Assembly: GCA_944390115.1 (NCBI GenBank)
Contig: CALXOW010000106.1
Span: 1 to 47,784 of the forward strand
DNA length: 47,784 bases
Source of the DNA: an uncultured Anaerobiospirillum sp.
Lineage (GTDB): Bacteria > Pseudomonadota > Gammaproteobacteria > Enterobacterales > Succinivibrionaceae
Direction: 5' to 3'
Part shown: piece after piece, positions 31,668 through 40,302 of the stretch
How positions within the stretch are numbered: the first letter of the stretch is position 1
Layout: the number at the start of each line of letters is the position of its first letter
The notes under the pieces: model-generated
What the model was told of the DNA's origin: nothing
Seen by the model: the letters and a program-made list of their open reading frames with translations, nothing else
Databases searched by the model: none
Translations under genes and position numbers: made by a program

Positions 31668-33428
31668 ATGATCAGCTTACTTCAGCGCTGGTATCAGCGC
31701 CACTTTTCGCAACCAGGTACCATTGAGTTTGCGCTGGTACTCTTGGGCGCCTTTTTAATCGTTTACTACCTGATGTGGCTGGTAGGCCCGATCGTGGTCG
31801 CACTATGCCTGGCATTCTGCCTTGATTGGCCAACCGAATCGCTGTGCACCAGATTTCGGATCGGGCGCCACTTGGCCTCGGTCATTGTCATGATCTTATT
31901 CTGCTCAGCGGTCATCTCGGTCACGGTGCTCATCGTGCCTAATGTGATCAAGCAAGGCGCTGAGTTCTACAACTCGATCGTGGCCTTCAGCTTAGAAAGC
32001 CCAAACCACGCCAAGCAAACCACTACCCCAGAGCCGGTCGTGAGCACGCAGGCGGCCCCGCAAGCTGCCACCCAGAGCGCCAGCCCTAACACCACAGGGC
32101 TCAATCGCGGCATGCCGCATGTAGTCCCAGCCGCTGCTGCCCCGATGGCCGCTGCTGCTAAGGCGGCCGCGCAGCGCAACACAACCCAAGTAAGCAGCGC
32201 TCCAAACAGCACGCTTAATGTCACGGCAGTGAATGACGCCGCCCTTAATAGCACGCCGACTCAAGACCACGCAACTAACACCATGGCAGTTCATGGCATG
32301 GAGCAAAGCCTCAGCGCAACTAATGGCGCAGAGCAAAGCGCCCCTGTCCTTAATGACAGCGCCCAGCAAGCTACTGCAGGCAGTGCCGCTCAGACTACGC
32401 TGCTAACAGCAGACATGGCTGTTCTGGAGCCGCAAATTGGGATGCAATCGGCGCACGTCGACACCCAAAAGCGCATCGCTCAGGTTGCGACTACCGGGCC
32501 GCGCTTTATGCCGAACCTCGAGGTTAACCGGGAGCCATCGGAATTTACCCTGACGGTACGTGACTTCGACCTGCGCATCGCGCGCGAGCTCAACGATATC
32601 GTGATCAAGCTCCCTGAGCCGCTACCAAGCATGGTCACCTTAGACATGCTCGAGCGCACGGTAAGCAGTTTGCGCCGGGGTGCCACCAGGCAAATTGCCA
32701 CCCTCATGAGTACCCAGCTCATGCCATCGGTGGTCAATGCCTTTACCTGGCTCGTGTACCTCATCGTAGTGCCGATCTTTACCTTCTTGATGCTCTACAA
32801 CAAGCATGAGCTGCAAAACTCAGCCCGCCTGTTCTTGCTGCCTAACAACCAACAGTTGATGCGCAAGTTCTGGCCGAGCATGCATCAGCAGATCGCAGGC
32901 TATATCAGGGGCAAGCTCCTGCACATCATCATCATCTCCATCGCCAACACCTTGGCCTTTATGGCCTTGGGGGTCAATTACGCCCTGCTCTTAGGTGTGG
33001 GCGTTGGTCTGTCGGTGGTCATCCCGTACGTTGGTGCCGTCATCATCGCTGTGCCGGTGGTCTTGGTCGCGATCTTCCAATTTGGCTTTAGCACTGAGCT
33101 GATGTGGGTGCTCATCATCTACACGGTGATCCAGCTCTTAGATAGCAACATCCTCACTCCAATGCTCTTTGCTAAGGCGATGAGCCTCGATGCCTTCTCG
33201 ATCTTAGCGGCTATCATGATTTTTGGTGGCCTGTGGGGCTTCTGGGGCGTGTTCTTTGCCATTCCGCTGGCAACCTTTATCAAGACCCTGATTACGCGCT
33301 GGCCTAACGCTGATACTCAACCGCCGAGCGCCGCAGCGGACCATACGCTCCCGGCTCCAGCTGCGCCTGCCCCAAGCGCACCTCCGACCGAGCCTGCGCC
33401 TAAGACACCACCGAAAAAACGCATCTAA
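31668..33428 (+). CDS. perM: AI-2E/PerM family transporter with large low-complexity insertion
   Basis: Inner-membrane protein of the AI-2E exporter/PerM family, 586 residues against 353 in E. coli PerM. Membrane segments near 20-50 and 65-90 are followed by an insertion of roughly 170-190 residues (about 105-285) rich in Ala, Thr, Asn, Ser and Gln. The family core then resumes with FTLTVRDFDLRIARELNDI, and the remaining membrane segments include YVGAVIIAVPVVLVAIFQFG and QLLDSNILTPMLFAKAMSLDAFSILAA. The C-terminal 35 residues are Pro/Ala-rich. By topology the insertion lies in the large loop after the second segment. The substrate is not known. Confidence 0.88.
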   Translation: MISLLQRWYQRHFSQPGTIEFALVLLGAFLIVYYLMWLVGPIVVALCLAFCLDWPTESLCTRFRIGRHLASVIVMILFCSAVISVTVLIVPNVIKQGAEFYNSIVAFSLESPNHAKQTTTPEPVVSTQAAPQAATQSASPNTTGLNRGMPHVVPAAAAPMAAAAKAAAQRNTTQVSSAPNSTLNVTAVNDAALNSTPTQDHATNTMAVHGMEQSLSATNGAEQSAPVLNDSAQQATAGSAAQTTLLTADMAVLEPQIGMQSAHVDTQKRIAQVATTGPRFMPNLEVNREPSEFTLTVRDFDLRIARELNDIVIKLPEPLPSMVTLDMLERTVSSLRRGATRQIATLMSTQLMPSVVNAFTWLVYLIVVPIFTFLMLYNKHELQNSARLFLLPNNQQLMRKFWPSMHQQIAGYIRGKLLHIIIISIANTLAFMALGVNYALLLGVGVGLSVVIPYVGAVIIAVPVVLVAIFQFGFSTELMWVLIIYTVIQLLDSNILTPMLFAKAMSLDAFSILAAIMIFGGLWGFWGVFFAIPLATFIKTLITRWPNADTQPPSAAADHTLPAPAAPAPSAPPTEPAPKTPPKKRI

Positions 33429-33985
<557 letters not shown>

Positions 33986-35578
33986 ATGAGCGATTGGTCG
34001 ATGGGCTATCGCACCGATGTCCTTTACACCTACGGCTATTACCGTGAGCTTAATCCTTTATTTGTGAAGTTCGTGCTCACGAGCCAAGGCTACGCTTGCC
34101 CTGATTTTGGTCCAGGGGCTTGCGCCTGTGAATTAGGCTTTGGCCAAGGCGTGTCGATTAACATGCACGCCATGAGCTCGGGGGTTAATTGGTACGGCAC
34201 CGACTTTAATCCAAGCCAGGTGAACTTCGCCCGCACCATCGCTCAGCTCAGTTCCTGCCCTGTCACCCTGAAGGACGATGACTTCGCCTCATTTGCCCAG
34301 CGCCCTGATTTACCGGACTTCGACCTTATCGCTCTGCACGGCATCTGGTCCTGGATTTCTCCAGAGAACCAAGACGTCATCATCGACTTCGTGCGCCGTA
34401 AGCTCAAGGTCGGCGGTGTGCTCTACATTTCCTACAACGTCTCACCAGGCTTCATGCTGATGGAGCCTGTGCGCCACTTGATGCGCGAATTTGACCAGGA
34501 AATGGTCGCCGCCAAGGCCAACGCTGATGAGCGTGTTGCCACTATCAGCAACTTCATCAATGCCCTCTTAGGCACCAATCCGGACACCATCAAGGCCGTA
34601 CCGATTTTACGCGAGCGCATTGCCGGGGCCTTAGGCGCTCCAAGCTCAGGTGACGGCAAGGTCGGCGCGGGCGCCAAGGACACTCATTACCTAATTGGCG
34701 AGTACCTCAACACTTATTGGGACATCTCGCACTTTAGCACCCTGGCCGAGCGCTTTGACGCCGCCAAGGTCAGCTTTGCTTGCTCGGCCTCGCCTAAGGA
34801 CTTGCTCGACAGCATTAACTTAAGCGCTGCCGACCAACAGCTCTTAGCGCCACTTAAGGGCAAGAATATCTACGAGACCACGCGTGACTTTATCGTCAAC
34901 CGCCAGTTCCGCCGTGACTATTTCATTAAGGGCCCAATGGCCTTGAGCCCAGCGCAAAGAGAGCACGAGGTCGACCAGCTGTGCTTCATCCTGATGACGC
35001 CGCCATCGGAGGTCAAGTACACCATGGAGTCGCGCTTAGGCGAGGCGCACTTGATGGAGAGCATCTACCACCCAATCGTCGAGCTGATGGGCGACTTCAA
35101 GGTTCGCTCCTTTGCTGAGATCTTAGCTGAGCTCAATAAGGATCAGGTCACCATTGCGCGCCAGAACCTGTTAGAGGCGATCTTGACCTTATCGTGCAAT
35201 GGCACCTTAAGCCCAGCTGTTAAGCTCGATAGCGTCGACCCTGAGGTAGTGGCCCGCTGCCGCAAGTTCAACCACGCCCTGCTCGAGCATGAGCACATCG
35301 CTCAGATGAAGTTCTTAGCCAGCCCAGTGCTGCAAGGCGCCTTTAGCTTAAGCGATGTCTTCAAGGTCCTGCTTCAGATCAAGCTGCAAGAGCCAAATAT
35401 CACGCGCGACGCGCTCTGCCAAAAGCTTTATGACATTGCGCTCTCCAACGGCAAGACCCTCAATAAGGACGGCAAGCCGATTACCAAGCGTAAGGAGCAA
35501 GAGGCGATCTTAAGCGAGCAAGTCGACCTGTTCTTAAAGCACAGCCTGCCATTAATGGAGGCTATGGGTACGCTCTAA
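33986..35578 (+). CDS. SAM-dependent methyltransferase with regulatory domain
   Basis: A 530-residue class I methyltransferase fused to a methyltransferase regulatory domain. The start MSDWSMGYRTDVLYTYGYYRELNP is typical of this family. Motif I is ACELGFGQG (about 47-55), the acidic motif II is WYGTDFNPSQ and motif IV is FDLIALHGIWSWIS. The regulatory domain covers about residues 220-320, and the C-terminal 200 residues are helical. The substrate is unknown; such proteins often sit near surface polysaccharide or protein-modification genes, which is not the case here. A ggag site precedes the ATG. Two hairpins follow the gene. Confidence 0.85.
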   Translation: MSDWSMGYRTDVLYTYGYYRELNPLFVKFVLTSQGYACPDFGPGACACELGFGQGVSINMHAMSSGVNWYGTDFNPSQVNFARTIAQLSSCPVTLKDDDFASFAQRPDLPDFDLIALHGIWSWISPENQDVIIDFVRRKLKVGGVLYISYNVSPGFMLMEPVRHLMREFDQEMVAAKANADERVATISNFINALLGTNPDTIKAVPILRERIAGALGAPSSGDGKVGAGAKDTHYLIGEYLNTYWDISHFSTLAERFDAAKVSFACSASPKDLLDSINLSAADQQLLAPLKGKNIYETTRDFIVNRQFRRDYFIKGPMALSPAQREHEVDQLCFILMTPPSEVKYTMESRLGEAHLMESIYHPIVELMGDFKVRSFAEILAELNKDQVTIARQNLLEAILTLSCNGTLSPAVKLDSVDPEVVARCRKFNHALLEHEHIAQMKFLASPVLQGAFSLSDVFKVLLQIKLQEPNITRDALCQKLYDIALSNGKTLNKDGKPITKRKEQEAILSEQVDLFLKHSLPLMEAMGTL

Positions 35579-35626
35579 AAGCGCAACCGCTTAGCCCAGC
35601 TGTCCCATGGGCTAACCGGGCCTGTG

Positions 35627-35729
35627 GTGAGCACGCCCGCTTTAATGAGCGGGCGCTTAAGCAAAGGCCTGACGCCGTAGGCGTCAGGCCTTTCTTTGTT
35701 AGTACCTTAAGGTGTAGAGCTTGCGGCGG
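35627..35729. repeat. Direct repeat copy A: terminator plus cnoX 3'-end fragment
   Basis: First of three copies (with 37860 and 40200) of about 100 bp that begin gtgagcacgcccgcttta. It contains a gcccgc/gcgggc hairpin, a perfect 14-bp stem (aaaggcctgacgcc and complement, 35663-35693) followed by ctttgtt, and ends with 31 bases matching the cnoX 3' end (30 of 31). Read on the minus strand those bases encode RRKLYTLRY and a stop, against RRKLYTLMY in cnoX. Confidence 0.9.
35663..35700 (+). terminator. Terminator after the methyltransferase gene
   Basis: Perfect 14-bp stem with loop gta followed by ctttgtt. The matching structures in the other two repeat copies carry mismatches. Confidence 0.8.
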
Positions 35730-35730
35730 G

Positions 35731-35928
35731 ATGGGACTTAAGCTTCATGCTTTAGGTTTCGTGCTTGATGAGGCTGACGCTCGGTCCAGTTTAGTCATGC
35801 GGATGTCGGTGCGCTTCATGACTTTTGACCGTGCTGGCGCCGGGTTTCGTTACCGGTCAACTCAATCTTGTGTGGCAGCACAAGTTGCACTAGAAATCGC
35901 GATTCTATCTTGTTTCTGCGCGGCTTAG
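35731..35928 (+). other. Small open frame upstream of AAA gene 1, conserved in copy 2
   Basis: A 65-residue open frame (MGLKLHALGFVLDEADARSS at the start) whose counterpart at 37964 has the same frame and about 85-90 percent the same residues. Its ribosome site is poor and I recognise no domain. It may simply be duplicated leader DNA; coding status is open. Confidence 0.25.
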
Positions 35929-35961
35929 GGCGGTTCAAATCGGCGCTAAGCTGCCTATATG

Positions 35962-35970
35962 TGGTAAAAT
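35962..35970 (+). promoter_or_regulatory. Extended -10 promoter candidate for AAA gene 1
   Basis: TGGTAAAAT lies 55 bases before the ATG. The second copy has TGTTAAAAT at exactly the same distance, although the DNA just upstream differs, which supports function. Confidence 0.5.
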
Positions 35971-36025
35971 TAGGCTAGTTCGATGTCTCTTAAGATTCCC
36001 TTTAGGTTAGGGGCGGGAGGTCAAG

Positions 36026-37726
36026 ATGGATTTTGACGATTTAGAAAGCCGACTGCCTACGGCTATGGCATCTTTTGCTGAGTTGCGCAAAGATGGTTCT
36101 GTATACGTGGACAAAAGCGCTTTTGTGCAAAAAATTGCAGGCACAAGAAAGCCCAAAATCCTGACCCGGCCGCGTCGCTTTGGCAAAAGCACGCTGCAAT
36201 CAACCATCAAGGAGCTATTCCTTCATGGGGTCAAGCCCTATGATGGGCATGATTCCTACTTTAAGGGACTGGCCATTGAAAAGCTGTGGCACGACGACGG
36301 CGCTTATCTAGTACTGCATCTGGATTTTTATAACTTAAGTTCAGGACGTACGGTGACGCTCTTTACGAATGAGCTGATGAAGGCTATCGCCTCATTCTGT
36401 CGTGCCAACGAGCTCGCTGAACCAGATCAATCAAGCGATTTTGGGGCTTGTTTTAACTCAATGCTGGAGCAGTTGGCCTTTAATTCCTTGGTGCTCCTGA
36501 TCGATGAGTTCGATGCACCGCTGCTTCGTCACTACAATCAAGAGCAAGAGCTTGAAAGATGCAAGGATCTAATGGATCAATTGTTTAGCGCGGTAAAAAC
36601 CCAGGCAGATAAATTCCGTTGTGTCTTCTTTACTGGGATTACCCGCTTTCAGGATCTTGGTTTAGGTACGGCAGGTAACAACTTCACCGATATCTCCTAT
36701 GATGAGAAATTTGCCACCTGCTGTGGCTATACCCATGATGAGCTCAAGCAGTATTTTGCACAGCATTTGCGCTATGCAGCCGCACTCAGTAACGGCTGCG
36801 CTATGGAGGCAGTGAACGACGCTCAAGTGGAATCCTTGCTCAAGGACATGTCGGATTGGTATGACGGCTACTCCTTTGATGGCACGGAGCAGCATGAAGT
36901 CTTTTCTACTTGGTCGGTGCTGAGGTTTTTTGCTAATGCCAAAGCCACACTTCGGCCATATTGGGTCACTGAAGAAGGATCGGGCTTGCCGCAGTTGCTT
37001 AAGATCTCTTTAGATCGGATTGATCTGGAGCCGCTTATTGCCAAGATCTCCAAGGGTGAGGTGTTAATCGGCGGGCAAGAGTTTTTGAAGTCCTCTTTAA
37101 TTAACCCAAATGCTAATCCTTATTCCTTGCTATTTCAGGCGGGTTATCTCACCTTTAAAGAGCCTTATGACTCTAGTGATAACGTGCACCTAGCTTGCCC
37201 TAATAAGGAGATCATTTGGGGTTTCACTAATTTGCTAGTTCGTCACTTCTTCAATCTTGAGGTTGATCTTTGCACTAACACGTCAAGTCGTAAGGCCCTC
37301 GCTGCAATGAGCAGCCTTGACGCTGAGCAGATTCTTGATTTTTTCAATTATGCCATTGAGTTCTTGCCTTACACTCACAACCCCGATAATGAGTTTTGGG
37401 CGGCGGATCTGATCATCCTCCTCTTGTTTGGCTTGGGGTATAAGCCCCGCGTTGAAGTCATGTCCCTTCATGGCCGAGCCGACTGTGTGTTTGATGTGCC
37501 ATGGCTCCATACCACGATCGTCTTGGAATTCAAGTTTGAGTCAAGTCCTGACCCTAAGCAGCTTGACGCCAAGCTTGCCGAAGCTTTGCAGCAGATCAAA
37601 GACCGCAAATATGCTCTTAATGGCACCAGTGAACCACGGGTGGCTCGTTTTGGCCTAGTCTATTGCTCGGATCCATCAGAGCGTCAGTTTGTGCGCATGG
37701 CCTTAGCCGACCAGATCGAGCTATAG
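36026..37726 (+). CDS. AAA-ATPase-like / PD-(D/E)XK nuclease family protein, copy 1
   Basis: A 566-residue protein of the AAA-ATPase-like plus PD-(D/E)XK nuclease superfamily type, common in many copies in some gut bacteria. The N-terminal pattern YVDKSAFVQKI leads to the P-loop variant RPRRFGKST (about residues 48-56). Walker B is LVLLIDEFDAPLL near 155-167, then FFTGITRF. The C-terminal nuclease-like core has GRADCVFD and IVLEFKF near residues 490-515, keeping the D-ExK pattern. The biological role is not established; nuclease and ATPase activities are predicted, not shown. A gggaggtcaag site precedes the ATG. Codon use is less biased than in neighbouring housekeeping genes, consistent with an accessory origin. 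Confidence 0.88.
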   Translation: MDFDDLESRLPTAMASFAELRKDGSVYVDKSAFVQKIAGTRKPKILTRPRRFGKSTLQSTIKELFLHGVKPYDGHDSYFKGLAIEKLWHDDGAYLVLHLDFYNLSSGRTVTLFTNELMKAIASFCRANELAEPDQSSDFGACFNSMLEQLAFNSLVLLIDEFDAPLLRHYNQEQELERCKDLMDQLFSAVKTQADKFRCVFFTGITRFQDLGLGTAGNNFTDISYDEKFATCCGYTHDELKQYFAQHLRYAAALSNGCAMEAVNDAQVESLLKDMSDWYDGYSFDGTEQHEVFSTWSVLRFFANAKATLRPYWVTEEGSGLPQLLKISLDRIDLEPLIAKISKGEVLIGGQEFLKSSLINPNANPYSLLFQAGYLTFKEPYDSSDNVHLACPNKEIIWGFTNLLVRHFFNLEVDLCTNTSSRKALAAMSSLDAEQILDFFNYAIEFLPYTHNPDNEFWAADLIILLLFGLGYKPRVEVMSLHGRADCVFDVPWLHTTIVLEFKFESSPDPKQLDAKLAEALQQIKDRKYALNGTSEPRVARFGLVYCSDPSERQFVRMALADQIEL

Positions 37727-37806
37727 CCCGGCACGTGCTTAGCACAAGACAGTAGAAGATCGAGCTACTTAGGAACAAAGGCGCGTAGTCACCGCTCCAG
37801 CCCCAA

Positions 37807-37821
37807 GGGCGGGTGGGTGGG
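37807..37821 (+). other. G-quadruplex motif downstream of AAA gene 1
   Basis: GGGCGGGTGGGTGGG: four G-triplets joined by single-base loops, the most stable kind of predicted quadruplex. It lies 80 bases past the stop, on the coding strand, so it is present in both DNA and mRNA. Confidence 0.75.
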
Positions 37822-37859
37822 CCACTCAAGGCGTGGTTAAGATCGCAGTAAGGAACGTA

Positions 37860-37962
37860 GTGAGCACGCCCGCTTTAATGAGCGGGCGCTTAAGCAAAGG
37901 ACTGATGCCTACAGTGTCAGGCCTTTCTTTGTTAGTACCTTAAGGTGTAGAGCTTGCGGCGG
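37860..37962. repeat. Direct repeat copy B: terminator-like plus cnoX 3'-end fragment
   Basis: Second copy of the roughly 100-bp repeat, between the two AAA genes. The hairpin arms are degenerate (aaaggactgatgcc against gtgtcaggccttt), but the 31 bases matching the cnoX 3' end are the same as in copy A. Confidence 0.9.
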
Positions 37963-37963
37963 G

Positions 37964-38173
37964 ATGGGACTTAAGCTTCAGGCTTTAGGTTTAGTGCTTG
38001 ATGAAGCGGACGCTCGGTCCAGATTAGTCATGCGGATGTCGGTGCGCTTCATGACTTTTGACCGTGCTGGCGCTGGGTTTCGTTACCGGTCAACTCAATC
38101 TTGTGTGGCAGCACAAGTTGCACTAAAAAGCGCGATTTTATCTTGTTTTTGCGCTGCTTCGGGACAGTGTTAG
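37964..38173 (+). other. Small open frame upstream of AAA gene 2
   Basis: A 69-residue counterpart of the frame at 35731, with most residues the same and a shifted C-terminus (SGQC). No domain is recognised; coding status is uncertain. Confidence 0.25.
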
Positions 38174-38196
38174 GTCAGAGCCAAGCCACCGATATG

Positions 38197-38205
38197 TGTT
38201 AAAAT
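38197..38205 (+). promoter_or_regulatory. Extended -10 promoter candidate for AAA gene 2
   Basis: TGTTAAAAT, 55 bases before the ATG, in the same place as the element of copy 1. Confidence 0.5.
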
Positions 38206-38260
38206 TATGGTAATTCGATGTCTCTTCAGATTCCCTTTAGGTTAGGGGTGGGAGGTCAGG

Positions 38261-39961
38261 ATGGATTTTCGTGATCTAAAACTGAAGCTGCCAACTGCCA
38301 GTCAGTCTTTTGCCAATCTGCGTAGCAATGGCAAAATCTATGTGGATAAGACTGACTTTGTGCAAAAAATTGCAGGCACGAGAAAGCCCAAAATCCTGAC
38401 CCGACCGCGTCGCTTTGGCAAAAGCACGCTGCTTTCTACCATAGAGGAGCTGTTCCTTCATGGGGTCAAGCCTTACGACGGTCATGATTCCTACTTTAAG
38501 GGGCTGGCCATTGAAAAGCTGTGGCATGATGATGGCCAGTATCTGGTACTGCATCTTGATTTTCATGAGCTCAACTCGGACAGTGACACGGTTGCTGAAT
38601 TTGAACAGAGCTTAATGGAGACAGTTGATGACTTCTGCCAAGTCAATAAGATCACGATTCCGGAAAAGAGCTCTTTTAGAAAAAGATTGAAAGCTCTGCT
38701 CGAACAGCTGCCCAACCGTTCCCTCGTGCTGCTGATTGATGAGTTCGATGCACCACTGCTTTACCACTGCGATCAAGAGCAAGAGCTTCGTGCCTGCAAA
38801 TTGCTTATGCGGGGCTTATTTAGCACGGTCAAAAGAAACGCAGAGAAATTCCGCTGCGTCTTCTTTACCGGAATTACCCGCTTTCAGGATCTGGATTTAG
38901 GCACAGCAGGTAACAACTTCACCGACATTTCCTATGATGAGGAATTTGCCACCTGCTGTGGCTATACCCATGATGAGCTCAAGCAGTATTTTGCACAACA
39001 TTTGCGCTATGCGGCCGCACTTAGTAATGGCTGCGCTATGGAGGCAGTGAGCGACGCTCAAGTGGAATCCTTGCTCAAGGATATGTCGGAGTGGTATGAC
39101 GGCTACTCCTTTGATGGCACGGAGCAGCATGAAGTCTTTTCTACTTGGTCGGTGCTGAGGTTTTTTGCTAATGCCAAGGCCACACTTCGGCCATATTGGG
39201 TCACTGAAGAAGGCTCGGGCGTGCCGCAGTTGCTTAAGATCTCTTTAGATCGGATTGAGCTGGAGCCGCTCATGGCCAAGATCTCCAAGGGAGAGGTGTT
39301 AGTCGGCGGGCAAGAGTTCTTAAAGTCCTCTTTAATTAACCCTAATGCTAATCCTTATTCCTTGCTGTTTCAGGCGGGTTATCTCACCTTCAAAGATCCT
39401 TATGACGCTAGTGATAACGTGCACCTAACTTGCCCTAATCAGGAGATCATTTGGGGCTTCACTAATTTGCTGGTTCGTCATTTCTTTAATCTTGAGGTTG
39501 ATCTTTGCACTAACACGTCAAGTCGTAAGGCCCTCGCTGCACTGAGCAGCCTTGATGCAGAGCAGATCCGTGCATTCTTCAACTATGCCATTGAGTTCTT
39601 GCCGTACACCCACAACCCCAATAATGAGTTTTGGGCGGCGGATCTGATCATCCTCCTCTTGTTTGGCTTGGGGTATAAGCCCCGCGTTGAAGTCATGTCC
39701 CTTCATGGCCGAGCCGACTGTGTGTTTGATGTGCCATGGCTCCATACCACGATCGTCTTGGAATTCAAGTTTGAGTCAAGTCCTGACCCTAAGCAGCTTG
39801 ACGCCAAGCTTGCCGAAGCTTTGCAGCAGATCAAAGACCGCAAATATGCTCTTAATGGCACCAGTGAACCACGGGTGGCTCGTTTTGGCCTAGTCTACTG
39901 CTCGGATCCATCAGAGCGTCAGTTTGTGCGCATGGCCTTAGCCGACCAGATCGAGCTATAG
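38261..39961 (+). CDS. AAA-ATPase-like / PD-(D/E)XK nuclease family protein, copy 2
   Basis: Tandem paralog of the gene 2,235 bases upstream, with exactly the same length (566 residues). It keeps the same motifs: RPRRFGKST, LVLLIDEFDAPLL, GRADCVFD and LEFKF. Residues from about 195 to the end are nearly identical to copy 1; the last 340 or so coding bases differ at one synonymous site. Residues 1-30 and about 92-190 are strongly diverged (for example HELNSDSDTVAEFEQSLMET against YNLSSGRTVTLFTNELMKA). The mosaic suggests gene conversion at the 3' end or diversification of the N-terminal ATPase part. Both copies are intact. Confidence 0.88.
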   Translation: MDFRDLKLKLPTASQSFANLRSNGKIYVDKTDFVQKIAGTRKPKILTRPRRFGKSTLLSTIEELFLHGVKPYDGHDSYFKGLAIEKLWHDDGQYLVLHLDFHELNSDSDTVAEFEQSLMETVDDFCQVNKITIPEKSSFRKRLKALLEQLPNRSLVLLIDEFDAPLLYHCDQEQELRACKLLMRGLFSTVKRNAEKFRCVFFTGITRFQDLDLGTAGNNFTDISYDEEFATCCGYTHDELKQYFAQHLRYAAALSNGCAMEAVSDAQVESLLKDMSEWYDGYSFDGTEQHEVFSTWSVLRFFANAKATLRPYWVTEEGSGVPQLLKISLDRIELEPLMAKISKGEVLVGGQEFLKSSLINPNANPYSLLFQAGYLTFKDPYDASDNVHLTCPNQEIIWGFTNLLVRHFFNLEVDLCTNTSSRKALAALSSLDAEQIRAFFNYAIEFLPYTHNPNNEFWAADLIILLLFGLGYKPRVEVMSLHGRADCVFDVPWLHTTIVLEFKFESSPDPKQLDAKLAEALQQIKDRKYALNGTSEPRVARFGLVYCSDPSERQFVRMALADQIEL

Positions 39962-40199
39962 CCCAGCATGCTCTTAGCACCAGACAGCAGAAGATCGAGC
40001 TACTTGGGAACAAAGGCGCGTGGTTAGCGCTCCCAGCCCCAAGGGCGGGTGGGTGGGCCACACCAAGCGTGGTTAAGGCTACAGAAGGGCGCGTGGTGAA
40101 CACGCCCTGCCCTATGGGCGGGTGGGTGGGCCACTCAGAGCGTGGCTCAGGCCACAAAGGGTGCGTGGTTACCACTCCCAGCCCCAACTGTGAGGCGTG
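39962..40199. repeat. Imperfect 73-bp tandem duplication with two G-quadruplex motifs
   Basis: The segment after AAA gene 2 is about 105 bases longer than after gene 1. It contains two copies of a unit beginning GGGCGGGTGGGTGGG (40043-40057 and 40116-40130), offset by 73 bases, each followed by cca and a gcgtgg word. No gene is seen. Confidence 0.75.
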
Positions 40200-40302
40200 G
40201 TGAGCACGCCCGCTTTAGTGACGGGCGCTTAAGCAAAGGCCTGACACCGTAGGCGTCAAGCCTTTCTTTGTTAGTACATTAAGGTGTAGAGCTTGCGGCG
40301 GT
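40200..40302. repeat. Direct repeat copy C overlapping the real cnoX 3' end
   Basis: Third copy of the roughly 100-bp repeat; here the 31-base segment is the genuine 3' end of cnoX. The hairpin (aaaggcctgacacc against ggcgtcaagccttt) would serve as the cnoX terminator on the minus strand. Because the other copies include this gene end, this is the likely ancestral site. Confidence 0.85.

Noticed and set aside
36026-39961. AAA/PD-(D/E)XK tandem as an insertion sequence with transposase
   Set aside because: No transposase motif, terminal inverted repeats or short target duplications are seen; the repeats are direct and about 100 bp long.
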